A DNA stretch of 64,000 bases from Bacterioplanoides sp965200585 (GTDB lineage: Bacteria > Pseudomonadota > Gammaproteobacteria > Pseudomonadales > Oceanobacteraceae). The stretch lies in assembly GCF_965200585.1 (NCBI RefSeq), contig NZ_OZ241361.1; one strand, 5' to 3'. This document shows, in pieces, positions 17,001 to 24,487 of this stretch; the stretch's first letter is position 1; each line of letters starts with the position of its first letter. Made by a program: the position numbers and the translations under genes. The notes beneath the pieces are model-generated. The model saw only the letters and a program-made list of their open reading frames with translations, was not told where the DNA came from and did no database searches.

Positions 17001-17489
17001 AAACTCACCGTGCTCATACACGGTATCGACGCAGTGATAGCCTGCTGCTTCGAGTTTTAGCCGGGTGGCAGCGACATCAAAATTCGCCCCGACATCCAGC
17101 GCAAAACTCTGGCCCTGATAGAAGTGCGCAGGTGGCAGGCGATGCAACAGTGTGCTGATCGGCAGAATTAACACGCCTTGTTTTAAGTCGCTGAGCTGGC
17201 TCAGCGTAGCAATCCGCTGGGAGACAATATCCTGATGCGGAGAAAACACGTCGTAAGGCAGGATTTCCCAATCCGGGAAGTGCAGTACCGGAAGTTGGCT
17301 GGCAAAGAAGCGGATTTCTTCTTCTAAGCGCAACGCCGTGTTCGGATCTTTGGTAACAACTAAGGTCAGGCCTTTCTGCTGGCTGGCCGCATTGGCAATG
17401 GCAAGCGCCTGGCTGGCTCCGTGCAGGTTCCCCCAAAAACGGCGTTCTGCGGCCTTACTCGGGCAATCGGGCTGTAACGGGCTGACCAT
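14019..17489 (-). CDS. mfd: Transcription-repair coupling factor Mfd
   Basis: Mfd removes RNA polymerase stalled at DNA lesions and recruits UvrA. The 1156-residue protein shows the UvrB-like N-terminal region (1-350), the RNA-polymerase-interacting domain (about 480-550, VVHLDHGVGRYLGLETL), and RecG-like translocase motifs: Walker A CGDVGFGKTEVA, DEEH box IIDEEHRFGV, TATPIPRTL and QLRGRVGRS. The start at 17489 has GGAG seven bases upstream; an ATG 24 bases earlier has none. It is first in a two-gene unit with csiV. Confidence 0.97.
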   Translation of the reverse strand: MVSPLQPDCPSKAAERRFWGNLHGASQALAIANAASQQKGLTLVVTKDPNTALRLEEEIRFFASQLPVLHFPDWEILPYDVFSPHQDIVSQRIATLSQLSDLKQGVLILPISTLLHRLPPAHFYQGQSFALDVGANFDVAATRLKLEAAGYHCVDTVYEHGEFAVRGAIMDIFPMGQEMPFRIELFDDEIETLRTFEPDSQRTVDKVDSIRILPAREFPLNTSAIRTFKGRWYDFFEQDGKQCPLYTDIAGGIAPAGIEYYLPLFFEDDLGDFFDHLPKNTLVIHDSELETSVDHFRNDVEERYESRRYDIQRPILAPSHLFLAADQLFSRLNQYPRAQWHDNELPSRAGATAYATEAMVDISVDSRLEQPSQRLQTWLQDQGQQQRVLFCAESAGRREALKDLLRRIDIRPQEVESWGEFLTLSSSDNIPGIIIGPLERSVQLTSDQLVIITENELFGQRIQQRRRRSKKTTDADLMIRDLSELQPGSPVVHLDHGVGRYLGLETLDAGGQVNEFLMLEYATGSKLYVPVSSLHLISRYGGGDESTAPLNKLGSEKWAAAKRKAAEKIRDTAAELLDIYARREAKKGFAFDKPDDDYARFSAGFPFEETPDQQAAIEAVIGDMTAKRPMDRLVCGDVGFGKTEVAMRAAFMAVQSGKQVAVLVPTTLLAQQHYQNFADRFAEWPVKVDVLSRFKSAKETQASLDKMLEGQTDIVVGTHKLLQKDVKFDQLGLLIIDEEHRFGVTQKERIKSLRSNVDILTLTATPIPRTLNMAMASIRDLSIIATPPAKRLSVKTFIRQHDDATIKEAILREILRGGQVYYLHNEVKSIEKVARELGEKIPEARIAFAHGQMTERELEGVMSDFYHKRANVLVCTTIVETGIDIPSANTMIIERADKFGLAQLHQLRGRVGRSHHQAYAYLLTPPPKTMTKDAEKRLEAISSAQDLGAGFMLATHDLEIRGAGELLGDEQSGQIETIGFTLYMEMLEQAVNAIKSGKQPGDDLVLNQGTEVNLHVPALIPADYLLDVNGRLTLYKRIASARDEAELKDLQIEMIDRFGLLPDAVKNLFRQTGLKLKLTPLGIAKLDAAEESGRIEFAAETQIDPFTLVKLVQTQPASYKLEGGHTLRFFFNMRTIDQRFNIIDQVVTELQKDPNS

Positions 17490-17621
17490 GCACTGACTCC
17501 ATAGGGTTACCAAACCATTGTGCTAGCAAACAATAGCGGTATCAAAAAGCGAATAAAAACAGCGCGCTAGTGTATCTAAATGGGAAGGGAAAGTTGAGGG
17601 CGAAAGGAAAAGAAGCGTGGT

Positions 17622-17834
17622 TTATTCAGGCGAGAAGCCACAAGACGACGCATGTATGCCTAATGCACCGACCTGAGGTAATTCATCCAGCGTGATATCA
17701 ATATGCTGAATGGCCGGTGGTGGTACCAGACCGGAGTAGGTTGCTAGGCAGACGCAGGAGAGCATCATCACCAAACCTGCGACAACAACGGCCGGGGCTA
17801 CTTTGTGGAGGTTATACGACATATTTAACTGCAT
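17622..17834 (-). CDS. Small secreted or membrane protein, unknown
   Basis: A 70-residue frame with a basic N-terminus, a hydrophobic stretch (VAPAVVVAGLVMMLSCVCLATYSG, split here as residues 12-35) and a short polar C-terminus with a single Cys near the end. The hydrophobic part could be a signal peptide or an anchor; LSCV is only a weak lipobox. The ribosome binding site is weak and an alternative ATG lies four codons in. It may be a real small gene, with no family recognised. Confidence 0.4.
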   Translation of the reverse strand: MQLNMSYNLHKVAPAVVVAGLVMMLSCVCLATYSGLVPPPAIQHIDITLDELPQVGALGIHASSCGFSPE

Positions 17835-18219
17835 TACGTCTTAGTTTTTCTGATTATGTGGTGAGGTCGTTAAATAACCTAGCTCATCAGTCAGGAATTG
17901 AACAGTAATAAATTGATAAAGCGTTAAGATGTCAGGAATGTGACCTGAATAGATGTCTAACTTGCTGATTTTGTTAATTTTTGTGACTCGTTGTTTAGTT
18001 TTTAGACAAATTGCTGACGAAATTTCAGGCACTGTTTTTGACGCTTTGATGGAAGTATTCTGGCCGCGCAGAGGGTTACTTTGTTGGTGTGTATGGAACA
18101 AACGGTCAAAAAATGTAGGTTTTTTGTCGTTCAGGGATATTCACCTTTCTATGATTAGGCTACTATCCGCCTGAAACGTTTTATGTCAGCAACTGATGGC
18201 TGGCAACAGGATAAGTATA
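17835..18219. other. Intergenic stretch, no gene supported
   Basis: About 385 AT-rich bases upstream of a lipoprotein gene. Short overlapping frames occur on both strands but none has a ribosome binding site or protein-like composition. A TATGAT box near 18150 may be the -10 of the lipoprotein gene, but no well-spaced -35 was found. Confidence 0.5.
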
Positions 18220-18696
18220 ATGAAATGGATAGCACTCTTTTCTATGATCGCACTGATCGGGTGTTTCGATACCTCGGTTGGCTCTCCTCCTGAGGCAAAC
18301 TCTGACAAAACCACACCGGTGCTGCGTTCTGACGTCGCTTCGCTGGCTTCTGAACGCAATAGTGGTAAGCGTTTAGGCAATTTTATCCCGGCCAACCGGT
18401 TTGAGCAGTGGAAAGCTGAAGCAGCGGTTAATTTTTTCCGTGCCTTAGCAGAGAAAGATTATGCTTTGGCCTCATCTTATTCAACCCAGCCACAGCTGAT
18501 TCTGGATCTGGAGCAGGAAGCTGATCTGCCATTGGCTATTTCGACCAAAGCGCTAGATGTGATCGACGTGGTGGATAATGGCGTGACCATCCGTTTTTTG
18601 CTGGCGGATGACACGCCCCGTGAACTGACCCTGTTTGTTCAGCAGCAACCACAGGGCTTTCTGGTTGACTGGCTGAAAACTTTACAGGGGCAGTAG
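18220..18696 (+). CDS. Lipoprotein of unknown function
   Basis: A 158-residue lipoprotein: signal MKWIALFSMIALIGC with lipobox LIGC, so the mature protein starts at Cys15 and is membrane-attached. A disordered linker (about 20-55) is followed by a domain with helix RFEQWKAEAAVNFFRALAEKDYALAS and a beta-rich end (VDVVDNGVTIRFLLADD) that resembles small lumazine/SnoaL-like folds only in outline. AGGA nine bases before ATG supports this start. Family not recognised. Confidence 0.75.
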   Translation: MKWIALFSMIALIGCFDTSVGSPPEANSDKTTPVLRSDVASLASERNSGKRLGNFIPANRFEQWKAEAAVNFFRALAEKDYALASSYSTQPQLILDLEQEADLPLAISTKALDVIDVVDNGVTIRFLLADDTPRELTLFVQQQPQGFLVDWLKTLQGQ

Positions 18697-18711
18697 TATT
18701 TCAGGTTTTTT

Positions 18712-19968
18712 TTACTCCAAAACCTCAAAGGTCAGGCCGGCATGATCCTGAAGCCGTTGAATATAGCGTTCGTCAAAGATGGATGCCGGTGTCCAGAAGC
18801 CGCCTTTTTTACCTTTTTTGCGGGTACCGTTATGAAAATCCAGTGCCAGACTGACGGCGGCCTGACCTAAAATCTTAGCGGTGGAGCCGTAGCCCGGGTC
18901 CCGGTCGCCGGTTACCCGGGTTGTGATGGAGTGGCCGTCGTCTGAATAGCCCTGAAAACGAATATCATAAAAACCGTCCAGTTGTTGCTGCGGCGTTGGG
19001 CCTTCACCGGGTTTGGGTAGCAGGTAGTTCTCCAGCAACCAGCGTGTGGGCTTGATCGCTGCGGCCACCATAAAGGCGGCTAATCCGCTAACAATCGCAA
19101 TGGCAGTCATCCGGCCTTTAAAATCGCTGCTGGTTAACATGGCCTCATCGTAAATAAATGACTCGCCATAAGCCTTGTCACGTAAGGCGTTAGAGCGGTG
19201 TACCACCCGGGTATTGATAGCCGCCATGATAAAAGGCGCGCTCCAGCTGTTGAAATCTTTATCGAACACGGCACCTTTGACGTTAGGCTGTCGAACATAA
19301 AAGCCAGCGTCTGATGGGCTGATTGAATACGGGTTAGCCAGTTCTTTGCGCAACGCCGGGTTGGCAATGGCTTCTTTGGTAAGATGAATAATGCTGGCGA
19401 TGGTGCCGCCAGACATACCACCTTTGGCCGCTTTAACCCGCATTTTAATACGCTCAACCATCGATCCCAGTGACTGCTCGGCGTGTTGTTGCAGAAAATA
19501 CACCCCCATATCCGATGGCACAGAGTCAAAACCGCAGCAATGAACGATGCGCGCGCCAGATTCCCGGGCGCTGTCTTCGTACTTATCCAGCATCCGTTTA
19601 ATCCACTGGTTTTCACCGGTTAAATCGCAATAATCAATGCCATTTTCAGCGCAGACTTTTACTAACGGTTCGCCATAAAGTGCATAAGGGCCAACAGTGG
19701 AGACGATCACCTTGGTTTTGCTGGTTAACTCTTTTAACTGGCTTTCGTTGTCGGCATCGGCCAGCAAAATGGGCAGATCATTGGTGTGCTCTTTCAGGAA
19801 TGGGGTCAAAGTATCGCGCACGGCGTGCAGTTTACGCTCGCTGCGACCGGCGATGGCCCAGTGCAGCTCACCACCGATACCGAAGGTTTCTGCCAGATAA
19901 CGGGTCAGAATTTCACCAACAAAACTGGTGGCACCAAATACAATTAAGTCGAACTTTTTTGCAGGCAT
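18712..19968 (-). CDS. Saccharopine dehydrogenase-like oxidoreductase
   Basis: A 418-residue NAD(P)-binding protein of the saccharopine dehydrogenase-like group, which includes mycobacterial trans-acting enoyl reductase. The Rossmann motif is at the N-terminus (VFGATSFVGEILTRYL), followed by IAGRSERKL and VSTVGPYALYGEPLVKVC, then YCDLTGENQW and HCCGFDSVPSDMGV. One hydrophobic segment near residue 310 (IVSGLAAFMVAAAI) suggests membrane association. The substrate is unknown; a lipid-related acyl substrate is plausible from the family but not shown here. Confidence 0.85.
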   Translation of the reverse strand: MPAKKFDLIVFGATSFVGEILTRYLAETFGIGGELHWAIAGRSERKLHAVRDTLTPFLKEHTNDLPILLADADNESQLKELTSKTKVIVSTVGPYALYGEPLVKVCAENGIDYCDLTGENQWIKRMLDKYEDSARESGARIVHCCGFDSVPSDMGVYFLQQHAEQSLGSMVERIKMRVKAAKGGMSGGTIASIIHLTKEAIANPALRKELANPYSISPSDAGFYVRQPNVKGAVFDKDFNSWSAPFIMAAINTRVVHRSNALRDKAYGESFIYDEAMLTSSDFKGRMTAIAIVSGLAAFMVAAAIKPTRWLLENYLLPKPGEGPTPQQQLDGFYDIRFQGYSDDGHSITTRVTGDRDPGYGSTAKILGQAAVSLALDFHNGTRKKGKKGGFWTPASIFDERYIQRLQDHAGLTFEVLE

Positions 19969-20085
19969 GGTTATTTCCATTGAATTGTTTTTATTGCAAT
20001 AACGGCAAGTTAGCAGTGTTTATTTCGCTTATTAAGGGCCAATGATGCCGTTTAAAAGCAACTGCAGAAGACAATGACCGCTCTG

Positions 20086-20670
20086 TCAGTTGCTCTCTTT
20101 ACGCCAATCAAATTCCATCTGTCGGGCTGTTTTTTCGGCCAGAGTCAGGTTGGTTAAACGTTCAACCAGATGCAGGCTCATATCAATACCAGCCGAGATA
20201 CCGCCAGAAGAAATAATTTTTCCCTGATCAACCCAGCGACGGCCATCAACCACAGTCAGACCCGGGTAGTTCTGCTGCAGTTCACCGATATCTTCCCAGT
20301 GGGTGGTGACCGTCTGATTCGTGACTACTCCGGCTTCGGCCAGAATAAAAACTCCCGTGCATACTGAAGCAACATAAGTGGTATTGGCCGCTGTATTGGC
20401 TACCCAGGAGATGACTTCCGGTTTGGTCAGCACTTCGGTATGGACACCACCGACAACAATCAGCACATCAATATCCGGATGGTTTTGAAAACTGTAATGT
20501 GGAACGACGCTCAGGCCGCCCCGGGCGTTGATTGTTTGTGCTTGTTCGGCTACCAGAAAGACATTAAAGGGGGTAGGCGTTGCCAGGCGATTGGCGGTGG
20601 AAAACACTTCAAACGGGCCTGCGAAGTCCAGTACTTCGGCCTGGTCGTAGATAAAAATCCCAACATTCAT
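20086..20670 (-). CDS. DJ-1/PfpI family protein
   Basis: A 194-residue class I glutamine-amidotransferase-like protein of the DJ-1/PfpI superfamily. The nucleophile elbow is ASVCTGVFILAEAG near residue 105, with the acidic partner in FDQAEVLDFAGPFEVF-like N-terminal sequence (YDQAEVLDFAGPFEVF). The subgroup resembles isocyanide hydratases and the N-terminal domain of AraC-type FtrA regulators. Substrate unknown. It is transcribed away from arsR. Confidence 0.85.
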   Translation of the reverse strand: MNVGIFIYDQAEVLDFAGPFEVFSTANRLATPTPFNVFLVAEQAQTINARGGLSVVPHYSFQNHPDIDVLIVVGGVHTEVLTKPEVISWVANTAANTTYVASVCTGVFILAEAGVVTNQTVTTHWEDIGELQQNYPGLTVVDGRRWVDQGKIISSGGISAGIDMSLHLVERLTNLTLAEKTARQMEFDWRKESN

Positions 20671-20738
20671 ACGGCATTCTCTTATTAACTTCCGCGGAAT
20701 TGGCGGTCAGCTTAAAGCAGATGAGTTGTTTTTGCTTG

Positions 20739-20776
20739 AATATATGAAAAAACGTATATATGATTTTTCATATATT
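20739..20776. promoter_or_regulatory. Candidate ArsR operator
   Basis: Perfect 13-base arms AATATATGAAAAA and TTTTTCATATATT flank a 12-base centre (itself TATATA-rich). It ends 25 bases before the arsR start and overlaps the expected promoter, the normal place for an ArsR/SmtB site. Confidence 0.75.
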
Positions 20777-20801
20777 ATGATTAAGACGTTGAGAGAGCAA
20801 A

Positions 20802-21146
20802 GTGCAACCGCAAGTTCTGTTTAAGTGTATGAGTGAAGAGACACGCCTGTCGTTATTGTTGCTGTTGGAGCAGCATGGCGAGTTGTGTGTGTGTGAGCTG
20901 ACAGAAGCACTGCAGTTAAGCCAACCCAAAGTTTCTCGTCATTTGGCTCAGTTGCGCGAATGTGAGCTGGTGGTTGGAGAGAAGCGTGGCCAGTGGGTGC
21001 ATTATTCGTTACATCCACAATTATGTGGCTGGGCGCAAGAACTGATTGCTCATACGCTGAAGCATAATGCTGAGTTTCTTGCCGATATTAATCAACGTTT
21101 ATGTAAGGTCAGTCCGCTGCGTGCGGAGGAAACTGATTGTTGTTAA
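20802..21146 (+). CDS. arsR: Arsenic-responsive repressor ArsR
   Basis: A 114-residue ArsR/SmtB winged-helix repressor. The helix with the arsenite-binding pair reads ELCVCELTEAL (Cys-Val-Cys), followed by the recognition helix SQPKVSRHLAQLREC and the wing GQWVHYSLHP. The C-terminal CC may also bind metalloid. It starts at GTG with GAGAG upstream. Arsenite binding should release it from the palindrome at 20739 and open the ars operon. Confidence 0.92.
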   Translation: MQPQVLFKCMSEETRLSLLLLLEQHGELCVCELTEALQLSQPKVSRHLAQLRECELVVGEKRGQWVHYSLHPQLCGWAQELIAHTLKHNAEFLADINQRLCKVSPLRAEETDCC

Positions 21147-21180
21147 ACCGCCAGTGTGAACAGCATTAGCGGCATTAGAG

Positions 21181-21291
21181 CAGAAAAACTCAGATTCTTT
21201 TTTAAAGCAGCAACAGGATGTTGCGTGCACGTCGCAGGCACATGGATGTGCCTTACGACGTGTGCGACTAAAAAGAATGTGTGGTTTTCTG
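21181..21291 (+). repeat. Structured extragenic element C with two CsrA-like hairpin tips
   Basis: Outer arms 21181-21202 and 21270-21291 pair at 19 of 22 positions. Inside are two perfect hairpins with plus-strand tips: GCAACA-GGA-TGTTGC (21210-21224) and GGCACA-TGGA-TGTGCC (21237-21252), the second within a longer CGTCG/CGACG stem. It lies between arsR and arsC on the ars mRNA strand. Family shared with elements at 4258, 4391, 22865 and 26061. Confidence 0.75.
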
Positions 21292-21319
21292 ATGTAATGA
21301 ATCTGAAGAGATCAAGCTC

Positions 21320-21811
21320 GTGAAATTACTATTTATCTGCACCCATAATCGCTGCCGCAGTATTCTGGCAGAAGCCATCACCCGAGATGTGATCGCGAAA
21401 GAAAACTCCGATTGGCAAGTCCGCAGTGCAGGCAGCCAGCCAGCCGGTGTGGTCTATCCGGGTACATTAAATTTCCTGCAGCAGCAGGGAATCAGTACCG
21501 AGGGTTTACAAAGCCAGAGCTGGGATGAGTTTGAAGATTACTTTTCTGATTCCGAAAGCGGCCCGGTGATTGCAATTACTGTATGTGATAGCGCAGCGGG
21601 CGAAACCTGCCCGGTCTGGTTTGGTAAAGGCATCAAAGCACATTGGGGTTTACCAGACCCTTCCAAATTAGAAGACGAAGCAGAGCAAGCGGCACTATTT
21701 AAAAAGGTTGCTGCGACTTTAACAACGCGTATTCAGACTTTATTAACCACTGATATTAAAGACGATGCACAACTGCGTCAGTTATTAACCGATTTGAGCG
21801 AAGTGGGCTGA
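21320..21811 (+). CDS. arsC: Arsenate reductase ArsC (low-molecular-weight phosphatase type)
   Basis: A 163-residue thioredoxin- or glutaredoxin-linked arsenate reductase reducing arsenate to arsenite. The P-loop is at the N-terminus: CTHNRCRS (CX5R-S). Further family marks are RSAGSQPAG, a redox Cys in ITVCDSAAGETCPVW and HWGLPDPS. The C-terminal helix is typical. It lies upstream of the arsenite pump with a four-base gap, so the two are co-translated. Confidence 0.93.
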   Translation: MKLLFICTHNRCRSILAEAITRDVIAKENSDWQVRSAGSQPAGVVYPGTLNFLQQQGISTEGLQSQSWDEFEDYFSDSESGPVIAITVCDSAAGETCPVWFGKGIKAHWGLPDPSKLEDEAEQAALFKKVAATLTTRIQTLLTTDIKDDAQLRQLLTDLSEVG

Positions 21812-21815
21812 TACC

Positions 21816-22835
21816 ATGGGTATTTTTGAACGTTATTTATCCGTCTGGATTGCTGCTGGCATTATTGGTGGCGTGGCTGCTGGTCTGATTATTCCGGACT
21901 TATTTACAGCCATTGCGGGCTACGAGTTTGCACACGTTAATCTGGTTGTTGCGGTATTAATCTGGCTGATGATTTACCCCATGATGGTACAGGTTGATTT
22001 CTCAGCAATTAAAGATGTGGGTAAAAAACCGCAAGGACTGGTGCTGACGCTGGTAATTAACTGGCTGATCAAACCTTTCTCGATGGCGGCGATTGGCTGG
22101 TTATTTTTTCACGGCTTATTTGCGGATTGGGTTGATCCACAAACGGCCAGCGAATATATCGCCGGTATGATTTTATTAGGTGTTGCGCCTTGTACGGCGA
22201 TGGTCTTTGTCTGGAGTCAGCTGACTAAGGGCGATGCTAACTACACCTTGGTTCAGGTGTCGGTTAACGACATTATTATGATCTTTGCTTTTGCACCAAT
22301 TACCGCCTTTTTGCTCAGCGTTACCGATGTAGAAGTGCCGTGGGAAACCTTGCTGTTATCCGTTGTTTTGTACGTTGTACTACCGCTGGTTGCTGGTGCA
22401 GTAACGCGCAAATTGTTAGAAAGCAAACATGAAGTACATGCGATTGAGCACTTCACCAGTAAGTTAAAACCCTGGTCGATTATTGGCTTAATCAGTACGG
22501 TGGTGATTCTGTTTGGTTTACAGGCACCAACGATTGTCGAAAAACCACAGGACATTGTGCTAATTGCTATTCCGCTGATGATTCAGACCTACGGTATTTT
22601 CTTTATCGCCTATTTTGCCGCACTGAAAATGAAGCTGGCTCATAACATTGCGGCACCGGCTTGTATGATTGGTACCAGCAACTTTTTTGAACTGGCCGTT
22701 GCGGTTGCGATTTCTTTATTTGGTTTGCACTCCGGTGCCGCTTTGGCAACCGTGGTGGGAGTGCTGGTGGAAGTACCCGTGATGTTATCGTTGGTATGGT
22801 TTGCTAATCGTACGCGTGGTTGGTTCGCCAGTTAA
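21816..22835 (+). CDS. acr3: Arsenite efflux permease Acr3
   Basis: A 339-residue ACR3/BASS-family transporter with about ten membrane helices that exports arsenite from the cytoplasm. The conserved cysteine lies in the discontinuous-helix motif GVAPCTAMVFVWS (near residue 130), and the second conserved segment is GTSNFFELAVAVAISLFG. It is the third gene of the ars operon. Confidence 0.93.
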   Translation: MGIFERYLSVWIAAGIIGGVAAGLIIPDLFTAIAGYEFAHVNLVVAVLIWLMIYPMMVQVDFSAIKDVGKKPQGLVLTLVINWLIKPFSMAAIGWLFFHGLFADWVDPQTASEYIAGMILLGVAPCTAMVFVWSQLTKGDANYTLVQVSVNDIIMIFAFAPITAFLLSVTDVEVPWETLLLSVVLYVVLPLVAGAVTRKLLESKHEVHAIEHFTSKLKPWSIIGLISTVVILFGLQAPTIVEKPQDIVLIAIPLMIQTYGIFFIAYFAALKMKLAHNIAAPACMIGTSNFFELAVAVAISLFGLHSGAALATVVGVLVEVPVMLSLVWFANRTRGWFAS

Positions 22836-22864
22836 GGATTATTCAAAACTGACTAGATCAAGAT

Positions 22865-22980
22865 GATAAGTAGCTTACTTGATCTTTCAGCCGCACCCAT
22901 CACAAGGCGCATCCCTGCGCCTGTTATGGGCACGCAACATCCTTGTTGCTGCTATTGAAAGTTCAACCAAGCTGCTTATC
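22865..22980 (-). repeat. Structured extragenic element D with two CsrA-like hairpin tips
   Basis: Outer arms 22865-22889 and 22956-22980 pair at 21 of 25 positions. On the minus strand two inner hairpins show tips GCGCA-GGGA-TGCGC (22905-22922 with flanks) and GCAACA-AGGA-TGTTGC (22934-22949). It sits between acr3 and arsH and ends 28 bases before the arsH start; the GGA loops are on the strand opposite to the ars mRNA. Confidence 0.75.
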
Positions 22981-23008
22981 TAATTCTGAAGTTGATGAAA
23001 AAATTGTT

Positions 23009-23734
23009 ATGACAGATTTAAATAACCAAGAACCAGCTAATTTAGTCGAAGACTGTTTTCAGGTTCCGACACCAGAAAATGTATTCGCAGATTCCGCGAG
23101 CGAACATAAACCTCGTATCTTGCTGTTATATGGTTCCCTGCGTGAACGTTCTTTCTCGCGTTTAGTCGTGGAAGAAAGCGCTCGTATTTTAGAAAAAATG
23201 GGCGCAGAAACCCGTATTTTTAATCCATCTGGTTTGCCTCTGCCTGACGACGCCGATGTTGAACATGAAAAAGTTCAGGAACTGCGTGATCTGGTGCAGT
23301 GGAGCGAAGGCATGGTGTGGTGTTCTCCGGAGCGTCATGGCTCTATGACGGGTATTATGAAATCTCAGATTGACTGGATTCCGCTATCGCTGGGCGCGGT
23401 ACGCCCGACTCAGGGTAAAACTCTGGCGGTGATGCAGGTGTGCGGCGGCTCACAATCGTTTAATGTGGTCAATCAATTGCGGGTGTTAGGACGCTGGATG
23501 CGCATGTTAACCATCCCAAATCAGTCTTCGGTAGCTAAAGCCTGGGCGGAGTTTGATGATAACGATCGTATGAAACCTTCCGGTTATTACGATCGTATTG
23601 TCGATGTTCTGGAAGAGTTGATGAAGTTCACCTATCTGGTGCGTGACCGCAGTGATTATCTGGTAGACCGTTACTCTGAGCGCAAAGAAAGCGCTGAAGA
23701 ACTGATGAAGCGAGTTAATCAACGCTCGATTTAA
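23009..23734 (+). CDS. arsH: ArsH, NADPH-dependent FMN reductase
   Basis: ArsH is a flavodoxin-like FMN protein that oxidises trivalent organoarsenicals and reduces quinones. The 241-residue protein has the FMN-binding GSLRERSFSR loop near residue 42, the PERHGSMTG motif and SQIDWIPLS. The start MTDLNNQ is chosen because upstream in-frame sequence lies inside structured element D. It is the last gene of the ars cluster; the intervening element may give it separate control. Confidence 0.92.
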   Translation: MTDLNNQEPANLVEDCFQVPTPENVFADSASEHKPRILLLYGSLRERSFSRLVVEESARILEKMGAETRIFNPSGLPLPDDADVEHEKVQELRDLVQWSEGMVWCSPERHGSMTGIMKSQIDWIPLSLGAVRPTQGKTLAVMQVCGGSQSFNVVNQLRVLGRWMRMLTIPNQSSVAKAWAEFDDNDRMKPSGYYDRIVDVLEELMKFTYLVRDRSDYLVDRYSERKESAEELMKRVNQRSI

Positions 23735-23799
23735 GTGGTTTGTTTCAGTCGTGTAGTTAAGGCGAGTAGTTAAGACATGTTTGAGCTTCCGGGCCAGGT

Positions 23800-24411
23800 T
23801 TAAAACCCTGACCCCGGTTGTTTTAAAAACTCTGTTTCTTCCTCGCTGCTTTCCCGGCCAAGAATGGCATTGCGGTGGGGAAAATGCCCAAAGCGATCAA
23901 TAATCACTTGATGCTTTTGCGCAAACTGCACAAAGTTTTCGGCAGTGTCCTGAAACGAGTCCGGTGCATCGGCTTTAAGCTGCTGGAATTTATTCAGACA
24001 TAACGCCTGCATTTGTGGGCTTTCGGCGTGCTCCAGCGGCATATAAAAGAATACCCGCTCGATGGGGCGTAACTGTTTATCCTGATCCAGTCGCAGTCCT
24101 TCAAGGCACCAGTGCAGGGCCAGACTGTCCTGAGTGAAGGATAACGCGCTGTTGCGGTACATATTGCGACTGAACTGATCCAACACAATAATCGCAGCCA
24201 ATCGTCCGTGGGCATCCTGTAGCCAGTGGCTGTGTTCTCCGCGTAACAGTGCTTTGAGGGTTGGTTCAAAACGCTGGCGAATAGTGACATCGGTATGTGG
24301 GTCTTTTTTCCACCATAACGCCGTTTGCTGCTGGTTAATTTCAAGATCGCTGAGTTGCTGCTCGCCTTGCGCTGCATCAAACCAGAAGTTGAGAATATTG
24401 TCTTTGTCCAT
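23800..24411 (-). CDS. DUF924 family protein
   Basis: A 203-residue cytoplasmic DUF924 protein with an all-helical TPR-like fold and no known activity. Family marks are ILNFWFD at the N-terminus, LDQFSRNMYR in the middle, MPLEHAES and the C-terminal RFGHFPHRNAILGRESS. It lies divergent to the antiporter gene, sharing a 76-base promoter region. Confidence 0.88.
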   Translation of the reverse strand: MDKDNILNFWFDAAQGEQQLSDLEINQQQTALWWKKDPHTDVTIRQRFEPTLKALLRGEHSHWLQDAHGRLAAIIVLDQFSRNMYRNSALSFTQDSLALHWCLEGLRLDQDKQLRPIERVFFYMPLEHAESPQMQALCLNKFQQLKADAPDSFQDTAENFVQFAQKHQVIIDRFGHFPHRNAILGRESSEEETEFLKQPGSGF

Positions 24412-24487
24412 TTCTTCTCTGCCGTTAATCAGGTTGCTGCGATACTATACGTCCATCTGTTATTAAATACTGTGTTATCTGAACGTT

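Noticed and set aside
17841..18101. 86-codon minus-strand frame upstream of the lipoprotein gene
   Set aside because: TTG start, no ribosome binding site, composition unlike protein, overlapped by another frame on the plus strand.
20057..20097. Terminator after the DJ-1/PfpI gene (AGCAACTG / CAGTTGCT repeat)
   Set aside because: The arms partly overlap the gene end and no T-tract follows on either strand.
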